In this document: positions 1-7,791 of the stretch, piece by piece | Layout: each line of letters begins with the position of its first letter | Numbering within the stretch: position 1 is the stretch's first letter | Origin: Lachnospiraceae bacterium UBA4316 | GTDB lineage: Bacteria; Bacillota; Clostridia; Lachnospirales; Lachnospiraceae | Assembly (NCBI GenBank): GCA_002394535.1 | Contig: DGUG01000028.1 | Coordinates: forward strand, 1 to 9,136 | Direction: 5' to 3' | Length of the DNA: 9,136 bases | Made by a program: the position numbers and the translations under genes | Notes under the pieces: model-generated | Database searches by the model: none | Told to the model about the DNA's origin: nothing | The model's input: the letters and a program-made list of their open reading frames with translations, nothing else

Positions 1-3
1 AAA

Positions 4-9
4 AAGGAG
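4..9 (+). promoter_or_regulatory. Ribosome binding site of the FGGY kinase
   Basis: AAGGAG lies 8 bases upstream of the ATG at 18 and fixes that start. A second purine-rich AAGGAA follows at 10-15. Only 17 bases precede the gene, so its promoter and any upstream arabinose genes are outside the window. Confidence 0.75.
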
Positions 10-17
10 AAGGAATT

Positions 18-1610
18 ATGGATGCAAAAAATATTATAGCTGAAGGAAAATCTTATCTTGGTATTGAGTTTGGATCGACCAGAATCAAGGCAGTGGCAAT
101 TGATGCGGAAGGTAATGTTCTGGCTACAGGAGGTCACGGCTGGGAGAACAGACTTGATAACGGAATATGGACATACACACTTGATGATATATGGGGAGGG
201 CTTGCGGACTGTTACAGCGATCTCCTTAAGGATATCAAGGAAAAGTACGGAATTGTTCCGACCAAATTTGCGTCTATAGGTTTCTCGGCAATGATGCACG
301 GATATCTTGCATTTGATAAGGATGAGAAACTCCTTGTTCCATTCAGAACGTGGAGAAATACGATCACGGAAGAAGCTGCCGCAGCTCTTACGCGTGAGTT
401 CGGATTCAATATTCCGCAGAGATGGAGTATCGCACATCTGTATCAGGCGATCCTTAACAAGGAAGAACACGTTAAGGACATTGATTTTGTTACCACACTT
501 GCAGGCTATGTTCATTATAAGATGACGGGATGCAAGGTTCTCGGAGTCGGGGATGCATCGGGAATGTTTCCCATAGATTCATCTACCGGCGATTATGATA
601 AAGATATGGTTGCAAAGTTTGACAAGTTAGTCGAACCTTGCGGGTTTGACTGGAATCTTCTCGGGGTTCTTCCGAAGTCACTTTCCGCAGGTGAAAATGC
701 AGGAAGACTTACGGCAGAGGGAGCAAAGCTTCTTGATGTGTCGGGAAAACTTGAAGCCGGTATTCCTGTCTGTCCTCCGGAAGGTGATGCAGGCACCGGT
801 ATGGTGGCTACCAACTCGGTTGGCCTTCGCACCGGTAATATATCTGCGGGCACAAGCGTTTTTGCCATGGTTGTACTTGAAAAGCCCTTGTCGAAAGTAT
901 ATGGGCAGATCGATATGGTTACGACACCGGACGGCGCTGACGTTGCAATGGTACACTGCAATAACTGTACAAGCGATATAAACGCATGGGTAGATTTGTT
1001 CAGGCAATTCGGTGAGATGATGGGATACTCCATTGACATGAATGAACTGTTTACGAAACTGTATAGCAAGGCTCTTGACGGTGACAGCGACTGTGGCGGA
1101 CTTCTTTCGTACAATTACATTTCGGGAGAACCTGTTACAGGTTTTGATAAAGGAACACCTCTCTTTGTCAGAACGGCAGAATCGAAGTTCACGCTTGGAA
1201 ACTTTATGAGGATGCATCTGTATTCAGCGCTTGCGGCGCTTAAGTCCGGACTCGATATCCTTATTAATGAGGAAGGAGTTAAGGTTGACAAAATGTATGG
1301 TCATGGCGGATACTTTAAGACAAAGGGTGTCGGCCAGAAATTTGCTGCTGCTGCCATCCATGCACCTGTTTCGGTTATGGAAACAGCCGGAGAAGGCGGT
1401 CCGTGGGGAATGGCTATCCTTGCTTCGTTTGCCGATGGCAGAAAGCAGGGTGAAAGGCTCGAAGATTTCCTTAACCGCAAGATTTTCGCAAATGCCAAGG
1501 GCAGCACGATTGAGCCCAAGCCGGAAGATGAGTCGGGCTTTGATGATTTTATGAAGACATACATGGAAGGCCTCAAGATAGAGAAGGCCGCAGTGGAGGT
1601 TCTGTTATAA
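18..1610 (+). CDS. FGGY-family carbohydrate kinase, probable L-ribulokinase
   Basis: This is a cytoplasmic ATP-dependent sugar kinase of the FGGY family (ASKHA fold), 530 residues, a normal length for the family. Visible motifs are the N-terminal phosphate-binding loop [13 protein letters not shown] (about 14-26), the [10 protein letters not shown] segment (about 253-262) with Asp257 in the position of the catalytic base, the SAGTS turn (276-280), and the C-terminal nucleotide-binding region MYGHGGYF to GEGGPWGMA (about 427-467). Its stop codon overlaps the start of araD by one base (TAATG), so it most likely phosphorylates L-ribulose to L-ribulose-5-phosphate, the substrate of the next enzyme. 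The ATG follows AAGGAG (4-9) at 8 bases. Some clostridia use a ribulokinase not orthologous to classical AraB (described as AraK in Clostridium acetobutylicum), and this protein may be of that kind. Xylulokinase is the main alternative. The family is certain; the substrate is inferred from context. Confidence 0.9.
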   Translation: MDAKNIIAEGKSYLGIEFGSTRIKAVAIDAEGNVLATGGHGWENRLDNGIWTYTLDDIWGGLADCYSDLLKDIKEKYGIVPTKFASIGFSAMMHGYLAFDKDEKLLVPFRTWRNTITEEAAAALTREFGFNIPQRWSIAHLYQAILNKEEHVKDIDFVTTLAGYVHYKMTGCKVLGVGDASGMFPIDSSTGDYDKDMVAKFDKLVEPCGFDWNLLGVLPKSLSAGENAGRLTAEGAKLLDVSGKLEAGIPVCPPEGDAGTGMVATNSVGLRTGNISAGTSVFAMVVLEKPLSKVYGQIDMVTTPDGADVAMVHCNNCTSDINAWVDLFRQFGEMMGYSIDMNELFTKLYSKALDGDSDCGGLLSYNYISGEPVTGFDKGTPLFVRTAESKFTLGNFMRMHLYSALAALKSGLDILINEEGVKVDKMYGHGGYFKTKGVGQKFAAAAIHAPVSVMETAGEGGPWGMAILASFADGRKQGERLEDFLNRKIFANAKGSTIEPKPEDESGFDDFMKTYMEGLKIEKAAVEVLL

Positions 1611-2302
1611 TGCTTGAAGAATTAAAGAAAAGAGTATATGAGGCGAATATGCTTCTGCCCAAACACGGGCTTGTTACATTTACATGGGGAAATGTATCCG
1701 AGATAGACAGGGAGTCGGGATTGTTTGTCATTAAGCCCAGCGGAGTGGATTATGACAAGCTAGCTCCGGAGGATATGGTGGTTATGGATCTTGAGGGTAA
1801 TAAGGTTGAGGGTAAGTACAAACCGTCAAGCGATACTCCGACCCATCTTGAGCTTTATAAAGCTTTTTCCGAGATAGGCGGAATAGTTCATACACATTCG
1901 TCATACGCAACGAGCTGGGCTCAGGCGGGACGCAGTATCCCCTGCTACGGTACAACCCATGCCGACTACATATACGGTGAAGTTCCCTGTGTCAGGTGCC
2001 TTACCAAGGAAGAAATAGACAGTGCATACGAGACCAATACGGGACTTCTTATAATTGATGAGTTTCGCAAAATGAACAAGGATGTTATGGCTGTACCATG
2101 CGTTCTGTGCAAAAATCATGGACCCTTTGCGTGGGGCAAGGATGCAAACGAGGCAGTTCACAATGCGGTTGTTCTTGAGGAAGTAGCCAAGATGGCTTAC
2201 CGTTGCGAGACCATCAACCCTGATGTAAAACCTGCTCCCCAGGAGCTTCAGGACAAGCACTATTACAGGAAACATGGTGCAAACGCTTATTACGGTCAGT
2301 GA
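1610..2302 (+). CDS. araD: L-ribulose-5-phosphate 4-epimerase (AraD)
   Basis: This class II aldolase-fold, metal-dependent epimerase interconverts L-ribulose-5-phosphate and D-xylulose-5-phosphate, passing arabinose carbon into the pentose phosphate pathway. At 230 residues it is almost the length of E. coli AraD (231). Visible features are the TWGNVSE phosphate-binding loop (25-31), IKPSGVDY (41-48), [11 protein letters not shown] (73-83), the metal ligands His94 and His96 in VHTHSSYA, Asp119 in TTHADY, the third metal ligand His170 in KNHGPFAWG, and the C-terminal HGANAYYGQ with the catalytic Tyr at about 228. All key residues expected of the family are present. It starts inside the kinase stop codon (TAATG), with GGAGG at 1595-1599 as ribosome binding site, so the two genes are almost certainly cotranscribed and translationally coupled. 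The closely related ulaF/sgbE 4-epimerases act on the same phosphorylated sugar, but the kinase neighbour favours arabinose use. Confidence 0.95.
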   Translation: MLEELKKRVYEANMLLPKHGLVTFTWGNVSEIDRESGLFVIKPSGVDYDKLAPEDMVVMDLEGNKVEGKYKPSSDTPTHLELYKAFSEIGGIVHTHSSYATSWAQAGRSIPCYGTTHADYIYGEVPCVRCLTKEEIDSAYETNTGLLIIDEFRKMNKDVMAVPCVLCKNHGPFAWGKDANEAVHNAVVLEEVAKMAYRCETINPDVKPAPQELQDKHYYRKHGANAYYGQ

Positions 2303-2304
2303 GG
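2301..2304 (+). promoter_or_regulatory. Ribosome binding site deciding the start of the 145-residue protein
   Basis: GAGG (in GTGAGGT) overlaps the last bases of the araD stop codon and lies 6 bases before the ATG at 2311. It favours that ATG over the in-frame GTG at 2299, which has no purine-rich stretch upstream. The overlap suggests ribosomes finishing araD reinitiate here. Confidence 0.55.
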
Positions 2305-2310
2305 TATCAT

Positions 2311-2748
2311 ATGTTTGATCAAACCACCGCCATGTTTGACGGGTACAGGAATAAACTTAAGAAGATCAAAAAGAAAACGTACGAAGAAAGGTTCGAATCA
2401 TTTTTTGATGAGAACAGAGCCTGCTTCGATGATATGACCCAGTACATTAAGGGACGGGAAGATACAGGTGTTGCCGCCGGGGAAGTGGCGAATATATTTG
2501 CGGAAAATATTTTCAGTGAGTATGCAAATGCCGGGAAACTGTCCGGAAGTGACAAGACGGATCTTTCGCTGTTCATGATTTACTTTGTATTCCCATCCAT
2601 ACTCAAACTGGGTGATACCAACTCCGGGGTGCTGTGCGATGCCATAAGGGACGAGTGGAGAAGACGCACCGATAATCCGGCGTACGATTACACAACTTAC
2701 GAGGATCTTCATGGATCGTTTCAGGAAAAGATTTTCGGGCTTTTCTAG
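2311..2748 (+). CDS. Conserved-looking hypothetical protein, 145 residues
   Basis: I cannot assign a function. The product is soluble, with no signal peptide or clear membrane helix. Its N-terminal half is highly charged (RNKLKKIKKKTYEERFESFF near the start) and probably helical. A hydrophobic stretch (LSLFMIYFVFPSILKLG, about 85-101) follows, then DEWRRR and a C-terminal segment ending YEDLHGSFQEKIFGLF. The composition and long amphipathic helices suggest a real folded helical protein, and it resembles small clostridial hypothetical proteins I have seen, though I cannot name a family. The ATG at 2311 is chosen because GAGG (2301-2304) sits 6 bases upstream. A GTG at 2299 overlapping the araD stop would add four residues but has no ribosome binding site. 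The gene begins 8 bases after araD, and its 3' end overlaps the next gene by 38 bases in another frame, so coupled expression is likely. Confidence 0.75.
   Translation: MFDQTTAMFDGYRNKLKKIKKKTYEERFESFFDENRACFDDMTQYIKGREDTGVAAGEVANIFAENIFSEYANAGKLSGSDKTDLSLFMIYFVFPSILKLGDTNSGVLCDAIRDEWRRRTDNPAYDYTTYEDLHGSFQEKIFGLF
2701..2704 (+). promoter_or_regulatory. Ribosome binding site of the DUF2298 gene, inside the preceding gene
   Basis: GAGG lies 6 bases upstream of the ATG at 2711. It is embedded in the coding sequence of the 145-residue protein, which does not stop until 2748. This supports the overlapping start and implies that translation of the upstream gene influences access to this site. Confidence 0.55.
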
Positions 2749-4924
2749 CCTGATCGTCATTGCATTTGTATTAATCTGTACACTACTTATCAAAGATACC
2801 GGAAAAGCCGCTGCGGTTCGCTATTTAGCAGCGGTTTTTGCGGTTTCTTTTTTCATGCGCCCATATTTTCCGGCGGGGCGTATAAAATACCCGGATGGAG
2901 GCTTTGGACTGTGCTTTGGCCTGGGACTTGCAATATGTTTTTATTTTTGCTGGACAATATGCGCAATAACCGGTTTTGAATTTGCGGATGTATCTGTGTT
3001 CGGAGCTTTTATTGTATTGGCGGTATCGGGTTATGTGATCAACAAATCGGTAATAAAAAAACCGTATATAACACCGGATGAGTTCACAAGATTTGCAGGC
3101 GGTTTTGCTGCGTTTGCAGTTGTATTTATAGTGTTTTATTACATAATCGGTTTTAATCCGCTTGTGGATCCCGGGACGGAAAACTACATGGATTTCGGGT
3201 TTATGCAGACTATGTACAGGCAAAGGAGCGCTGTCATTTATGATATATGGTTCAGTAATTCCAAACTGAACTATTATTATCTCGGGCAGGCTGCAGGTGT
3301 ATATATGACAAGACTTGCCGGCACCACTCCGGAATACGGATATAATCTGATGCTTTGTACATTTATCGCCTCTGTATTTACAATGGCTTTTGAACTGACA
3401 TCGGGAATTGCAGGGGTGCTTATTCCGGATTTTAACCGAAAGAAATTGTCTACCCTTTTGGGTGGCCTTGCGGGCGGAACATTTGCCGCATTTGCCGCCA
3501 ATCCGCACTGGATTATATACGGTCCCTTTCTTGTGGCGGCTAAAAAGCTTTTCGGTACGGATGATGGTGAAAGGTACTGGTTTCCGGACGGAACCGTTTA
3601 TATAAATACTATGAACGGGGATATCGACAACGGCAAGAACGAATTCCCGGCATATTCTGTCATACTCGGCGATCTTCATGCGCATGTTATCAATCTGATA
3701 TTTGTTCTGCCTCTTTTAGCAGTACTTTTTGGTTATGTTCTGGATGAAAAAGAGAAGGAGAGGGACAGATCCGGGGGTTATATGCTGATTTTAATCTCAC
3801 TGTTGCTGGGCTTGTTTAAGGGCAGCAACTACTGGGATTTTGCGATTTACTATGTTTATGCAGGTGCGCTGATCGTATTTACGGATATTAAGAAAAAAGG
3901 AATGTCCCTTGCGACGGCAGGCGGGATAGGGGTAAAGGGTGTTGTGGTTACAATTGTTTCCATCATAGCGATCCTGCCTTTCTCATTGAATTTTTCAAAG
4001 ATGGAATCGGGAATGGAATTATGTACTACTCACAGTCCGATAGGTAAACTGGCTGTTTTGTGGGGACCGGCTTTTATCATCTCGACAGTGCTCGTATTTC
4101 TGCTTTATTTTTCGTGCAGCGGCCGGGACTTAACGATTGGTCCCGCAAGAGAGGCGATACTGGCATTTGTGCTTTGCACAATGGGGTTAGTCCTTACTCC
4201 CGAAATTGTGTATGTGAAGGATATATACGGCGGTGATAATAAAAGATTCAACACTATGTTTAAACTTACATATCAGGCTTTTGTGTTGTTTGCGATAATT
4301 TTCGGCATCATGGTGGCCATACTGATATACAGACTGTTTGCAGATAGGAGTTTATCAACCGTAACAGCTGTCTGTTTAAGCGTTGCGGCTGTATATTTAC
4401 TGCTTTCTGTGGCATATACTCCGTATGCGGTAAATCAGAGGTACGGAAATATACTGCATCTTTCTGACAGGAAAGGAATATCATCCCTCGAAGGCCTCAG
4501 AGGAGATCCATCATACGGGTTTGAAATGGAAGCATATGATTATCTGATGGGTGATGACCGCAAAATAATCAATATTGTGGAAGTTGCCGGTGACAGTTAT
4601 ACCCATGAGAGCGCTTTATCGGTATATACCGGAGCATGTACGCCTGTCGGATGGTATGTTCATGAGTGGATGTGGCACAACAACCCTGAACCTGTGCATG
4701 AGCGTGCAGATATCGTCGCTTATTTTTACAGGTCCGGAAATGAGGAGTTTTGCAGGGAATTCCTTAAGACTTATGACATTGACTACATATTTGTGGGACC
4801 TGCCGAAGTATGCAAGTATCCGGTAAACAGAAACGGATTCTGGAATCTTGGAGATATTTGCTGTGAGACGATTTGGCAGGATTGTGACCTTGCTCTTATA
4901 AAAGTTGACCGTTCAAGGCTGTAA
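2711..4924 (+). CDS. DUF2298 ('YYY') family polytopic membrane protein
   Basis: This large integral membrane protein (737 residues) belongs to the DUF2298 family, whose members resemble GT-C-type membrane glycosyltransferases but lack an established reaction. A basic N-terminus (MDRFRKRF) precedes the first membrane helix (about 12-27). Roughly a dozen hydrophobic segments follow, to about residue 570, then a mostly soluble C-terminal domain. Family-type motifs are PGTENYMDFGF (154-164), KLNYYYLGQ (185-193), FPAYSVILGDLHAH (312-325) with its acidic and histidine residues in a likely external loop, NKRFNTMFK (510-518), and in the C-terminal domain YTGACTPVGWYVHEWMW (639-655) followed by YDIDYIFVGP (688-697). 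The start overlaps the preceding gene by 38 bases and has a GAGG site at 2701. A role in transferring sugars to envelope polymers from lipid-linked donors is inference from the fold. The araD neighbourhood gives no clear substrate clue. Confidence 0.88.
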   Translation: MDRFRKRFSGFSSLIVIAFVLICTLLIKDTGKAAAVRYLAAVFAVSFFMRPYFPAGRIKYPDGGFGLCFGLGLAICFYFCWTICAITGFEFADVSVFGAFIVLAVSGYVINKSVIKKPYITPDEFTRFAGGFAAFAVVFIVFYYIIGFNPLVDPGTENYMDFGFMQTMYRQRSAVIYDIWFSNSKLNYYYLGQAAGVYMTRLAGTTPEYGYNLMLCTFIASVFTMAFELTSGIAGVLIPDFNRKKLSTLLGGLAGGTFAAFAANPHWIIYGPFLVAAKKLFGTDDGERYWFPDGTVYINTMNGDIDNGKNEFPAYSVILGDLHAHVINLIFVLPLLAVLFGYVLDEKEKERDRSGGYMLILISLLLGLFKGSNYWDFAIYYVYAGALIVFTDIKKKGMSLATAGGIGVKGVVVTIVSIIAILPFSLNFSKMESGMELCTTHSPIGKLAVLWGPAFIISTVLVFLLYFSCSGRDLTIGPAREAILAFVLCTMGLVLTPEIVYVKDIYGGDNKRFNTMFKLTYQAFVLFAIIFGIMVAILIYRLFADRSLSTVTAVCLSVAAVYLLLSVAYTPYAVNQRYGNILHLSDRKGISSLEGLRGDPSYGFEMEAYDYLMGDDRKIINIVEVAGDSYTHESALSVYTGACTPVGWYVHEWMWHNNPEPVHERADIVAYFYRSGNEEFCREFLKTYDIDYIFVGPAEVCKYPVNRNGFWNLGDICCETIWQDCDLALIKVDRSRL

Positions 4925-4935
4925 TGTGGTACAAT
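4905..4935 (+). promoter_or_regulatory. Predicted sigma-A-type promoter for the lipoprotein-xpaC-telA cluster
   Basis: TTGACC (4905-4910) matches five of six -35 consensus bases. TACAAT (4930-4935) matches five of six -10 bases and is preceded by TGG, the extended -10 element. The spacer is 19 bases, longer than the ideal 17, which the extended -10 may offset. The -35 lies in the last codons of the DUF2298 gene. Transcription would begin near 4942 and leave a leader of about 70 bases before the lipoprotein start. Confidence 0.5.
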
Positions 4936-4949
4936 TGAGTAGATTGAGT
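4934..4949 (+). repeat. Short direct repeat at the predicted transcription start
   Basis: ATTGAGT occurs at 4934-4940 and again at 4943-4949, a 9-base period. It overlaps the last bases of the predicted -10 and the expected start point. It could be an operator half-site pair, but two 7-base copies in A/T-rich DNA may be chance. Confidence 0.3.
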
Positions 4950-5012
4950 TATTATGCCCGTTTTTTCGGCCGGATCTGTAAGCCGGGTTTTGGAAAGACT
5001 CTGTAAGGTGGT

Positions 5013-6482
5013 ATGAAAATCATGGTCATCAGGATAAGATCATTAATCATAGTATTAAACTTTGTTCTTATTATGGTGCTTTTGTGTGCCTGCGAAAAAG
5101 AAACAGCTCCCAAGAGCAGCTTCGGTAATGTTGATCCTATGGAGGACGGGGATGTTCTTATAGATTCCGCAAACGGCGGAGAGGATGAGACAATAGAGCC
5201 CGAAGAGGAGCCGGAAGAAGCCGTTACCGGTGGCGGCTCAATGAAAACATCAATAAACCTTGATGTTGACAGACCCAATCCGGAAGTAAAGAGAATGGTC
5301 GGGTTATGTGATGCTATCAATATGGCGTGTGTTGAACAACAGAAGGCATATACAGCCGAAGACAGTGAATTTATGTGGCATTGTGTTCATTTATATGTGG
5401 GGGAAAGCACCGATAAAGATATGGGATTTACAAGAGTCGGAGACTCGATCGATGCAGATCCTGTAATAATTAATGATATAATGTATGCTATGTTCGGAAA
5501 GCTGCGGCAGATGCCGCAAATACCGGAGGCGGCTATTGGGTCGGGGAATGGAAACCCGCATATAGACATAAGCAATGACCTTAAGTACAGGTTTAGTGGA
5601 GGTGACCGTGGGACATCGGCGCCACAGCTGAGGCGTGCGACGCTGTATTCCGACGGATCAATGGAGATGGAAGTAGCGCTTGTTGATTCCGAATCCGGTG
5701 ATGAAATCGTGAGTTTTATATATACGATGAGGGCAAATACAAGAGATACAACCTCTTCGGCAATCTTTCCGTATGAGATTACGGGGGCAAGACCCGCAGA
5801 TGGTCTTACGAGCGACAAAATGAGCGGAACTCCTTTTCTTGTCACTGTTATGCAGGTTTACGGATATGACTCATATGACAAGGAAGATCCAAGATACAAC
5901 CAGGTAGATGAAGTTCTGTATTTTAATTCGTTCCAGGAACATGTCCCCGGAATGGATGAGCTTAATGCACGGATTTCTCATGAGATACTCGAATATGCCA
6001 ATCAGCCGGAGAAAGAGGGTAGGTGGCATAGTATATGCTCCTATCCCGTCACTACGGATGGATATGTACAGGCGGCAGTTACGATTGCCTCTTATCCGAA
6101 TGACGGCAGTGATCCGGATATATACTGCTATAATTACGATAAGTCTAAACGCAGGGCAATGGATATGAACGACGCTTTATCGGCATGCAAAATGACCGGT
6201 TCGGATCTTGTCAGCCTCGTCAATTCTTTGGCACAGAAGAAATTGCAGGAAGAGGTGACAGGTGATGCCCGGTATGATGGATTTATAGTCAGAGCTGATA
6301 GCTCCGTTGATGTTTTCTATACTGTGATAACCGGTGAAGGCACTGACGGGATAGGACGGCTGGTTGCTTATAACAGCGAGACAAAAGATATAAGGATCGT
6401 ATTTGAAGAAGGGGATGTCATTCCGGCTGATGAATGCGATAATCTAAAGCCCATCCTTACCCATGGCCGGAAGGAACAATAA
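5013..6482 (+). CDS. Uncharacterised lipoprotein, 489 residues
   Basis: This is a secreted, membrane-anchored lipoprotein of unknown function. The N-terminus is a type II signal sequence: basic residues (MVIRIR), a hydrophobic core (about 11-24) and an LCAC lipobox, with Cys27 the likely lipidated residue. A very acidic, low-complexity linker rich in Glu, Asp and Gly (about 41-76, including EPEEEPEE) then tethers the folded part. Residues about 90-260 form one globular region, with LYSDGSMEMEVALVDS near 211-226. Residues about 297-465 form a second, with DGYVQAAVTIASYP (349-362), YCYNYDKSKRRAMDMNDAL (371-389) and FYTVITGEG (435-443). This spacing faintly recalls the DUF3298 domain of RsiV-like extracytoplasmic proteins, which is only a suggestion. 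An in-frame ATG at 5022 has better spacing (10 bases) from AAGGTGG (5005-5011) than the ATG at 5013; either keeps a working signal peptide. The gene stops 3 bases before the XpaC-type gene, so it is probably part of that module. Confidence 0.85.
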   Translation: MKIMVIRIRSLIIVLNFVLIMVLLCACEKETAPKSSFGNVDPMEDGDVLIDSANGGEDETIEPEEEPEEAVTGGGSMKTSINLDVDRPNPEVKRMVGLCDAINMACVEQQKAYTAEDSEFMWHCVHLYVGESTDKDMGFTRVGDSIDADPVIINDIMYAMFGKLRQMPQIPEAAIGSGNGNPHIDISNDLKYRFSGGDRGTSAPQLRRATLYSDGSMEMEVALVDSESGDEIVSFIYTMRANTRDTTSSAIFPYEITGARPADGLTSDKMSGTPFLVTVMQVYGYDSYDKEDPRYNQVDEVLYFNSFQEHVPGMDELNARISHEILEYANQPEKEGRWHSICSYPVTTDGYVQAAVTIASYPNDGSDPDIYCYNYDKSKRRAMDMNDALSACKMTGSDLVSLVNSLAQKKLQEEVTGDARYDGFIVRADSSVDVFYTVITGEGTDGIGRLVAYNSETKDIRIVFEEGDVIPADECDNLKPILTHGRKEQ

Positions 6483-6485
6483 AAG

Positions 6486-7778
6486 ATGTCTGACAGGAAA
6501 AAAACAGGTAAAGAGTTCGAAAGAGCGTTTACCGAAGGAATAGAAAATAACGACTGGTCATATTTAAATGACGTAATAATAAAAAGCGTGGATAACTTCC
6601 TCGATGGAGTCGGGGATCGTATGAACAGTGCGATGGAAGGTGCTACTGCCGCGGTTCCGCTGTCTCAGAGAAAGGAAGATTTTTCGGGTAATACCGAGAC
6701 TGCAAAAGCCCAAAGACAGCTTCATGAAGAGAGAGCCCGCATCAGGGCGCAGATGGAGCGTGAGAGAAAAGAGAGGGAGAGAGCAAGAAAGGCAAGAAGT
6801 GCCGCAAGAAAAAATCAAAAAACCACTGAACTGGCATTCCCCTACAAAGATGTGGGGGCGGGATTATCCACGGTAAAATGTATTGTCGGCGGGATCGGAG
6901 TCGGAGTTACACTCATTATGGTGCTTACCGGACTTGTTACATCCGGTGTGGCAAGTATGTCTTTCGTTGTTCCGGTACTTCTTACGGGAACCTTCGGAAC
7001 TATACTTGGAGGAGGAATAAGAGCGGATCGTATGTCGCGTCTCGCGGACCGCTATGTTCAGATAATAGGCAAACGGCAGTATATTGATGTAAAAACCCTT
7101 TCACTTTCGACGGGAAAAAGTGAAAAGCAGGTAGTCAGGGAACTTCGAAAACTTCTTAAACTCGGGTATTTCCCGCAGGGACATCTTGACATAAACTGCC
7201 GTACGTTTATATTAACTGATGAAGTATTCAATCATTACCTTGAACTGGAAATGTCCGGAACTAAAGACAGGGTTATAGACACAACGGGAAGATATGAAGA
7301 TGAGCAGCAGTTTCCGACGTTATCTGCCGAAGATTCCGCAACACTCTCCCGTATGATCCGGGAGGGCAATGATTATATTTCACGTTTCCACACGCTTAAT
7401 AACGATATTCCGGGTATAGAGATTTCGGCAAAGCTGGACAGATTTGAAGGACTGCTTCGGGAAATATTTGAACGGGTAAAGGAACACCCCGAACAGATGT
7501 CAAGGATAGGAGAACTGATGGATTATTATCTCCCTACTGCGGCAAAGCTTGTGGAAGCATACAAGGAATACGACAGCGTAAGCGAACCCGGGAAGGAGAT
7601 CGTGTCCGCGAAACAGGATATTGAGAATACTATAGATACGATCAATTCCGCTATGAGTAAGCTTTTAAACAAACTGTTTAAGGATTCGGTTCTTGACGTT
7701 ACAACGGATGCTCAGGTTCTCAAGACAGTTCTGGCTCAAAAGGGGCTTTCGGAAGGAGATATAAATTCTAACAAGTGA
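6486..7778 (+). CDS. XpaC-family (PF10112-type) membrane protein, long form
   Basis: This protein belongs to the XpaC family, often annotated as '5-bromo-4-chloroindolyl phosphate hydrolysis' protein, a name from an old phenotype and not a proven activity. At 430 residues it is about twice the length of Bacillus XpaC. In order it has a soluble helical N-terminus (1-60); a strongly charged Arg/Glu-rich helix, probably a coiled coil (76-110); two hydrophobic helices (about 129-150 and 156-177) separated by a short turn; a segment resembling a winged helix (about 185-250, VKTLSLSTGKSEKQVVRELRK then LLKLGYF and FILTDE); and a helical C-terminal XpaC domain (about 285-425) with YYLPTAAKLVEAY at 348-360. 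Both soluble parts are probably cytoplasmic. AAGGAA at 6471-6476 is the ribosome binding site. It sits 3 bases after the lipoprotein and 13 before telA, and XpaC-TelA pairing is well known in Firmicutes. The biochemical role is unknown. Confidence 0.85.
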   Translation: MSDRKKTGKEFERAFTEGIENNDWSYLNDVIIKSVDNFLDGVGDRMNSAMEGATAAVPLSQRKEDFSGNTETAKAQRQLHEERARIRAQMERERKERERARKARSAARKNQKTTELAFPYKDVGAGLSTVKCIVGGIGVGVTLIMVLTGLVTSGVASMSFVVPVLLTGTFGTILGGGIRADRMSRLADRYVQIIGKRQYIDVKTLSLSTGKSEKQVVRELRKLLKLGYFPQGHLDINCRTFILTDEVFNHYLELEMSGTKDRVIDTTGRYEDEQQFPTLSAEDSATLSRMIREGNDYISRFHTLNNDIPGIEISAKLDRFEGLLREIFERVKEHPEQMSRIGELMDYYLPTAAKLVEAYKEYDSVSEPGKEIVSAKQDIENTIDTINSAMSKLLNKLFKDSVLDVTTDAQVLKTVLAQKGLSEGDINSNK

Positions 7779-7790
7779 AAGGAGATATAA
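7754..7790 (+). repeat. Duplicated AGGAGATATAA around the telA ribosome binding site
   Basis: AGGAGATATAA occurs at 7754-7764, in the last codons of the XpaC-type gene, and again at 7780-7790, where it forms the telA ribosome binding site. The copies are 26 bases apart, start to start. The upstream copy is not followed by a start codon at useful spacing, so it may be a decoy or ribosome standby site, or simply chance. Confidence 0.45.
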
Positions 7791-7791
7791 G

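Noticed and set aside
593..1217. Two long minus-strand open frames opposite the sugar kinase
   Set aside because: Both are antisense to well-supported kinase coding sequence and show no family features.
2299..2310. GTG start at 2299 for the 145-residue protein, overlapping the araD stop
   Set aside because: No ribosome binding site precedes it, whereas GAGG lies 6 bases before the ATG at 2311.
2825..3685. Long open frame on the minus strand (about 286 codons) opposite the DUF2298 gene
   Set aside because: The translation is rich in Lys, Cys, Arg and His with no recognisable domain, and it is wholly antisense to a gene with clear family motifs.
4956..4991. Possible terminator hairpin after the DUF2298 gene (CCCG 4957-4960 with CGGG 4984-4987, or CCGG 4970-4973 with CCGG 4983-4986, then TTTT)
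   Set aside because: Each stem has only about 4 base pairs and the T run is short, so neither is convincing; it also lies downstream of the predicted promoter.
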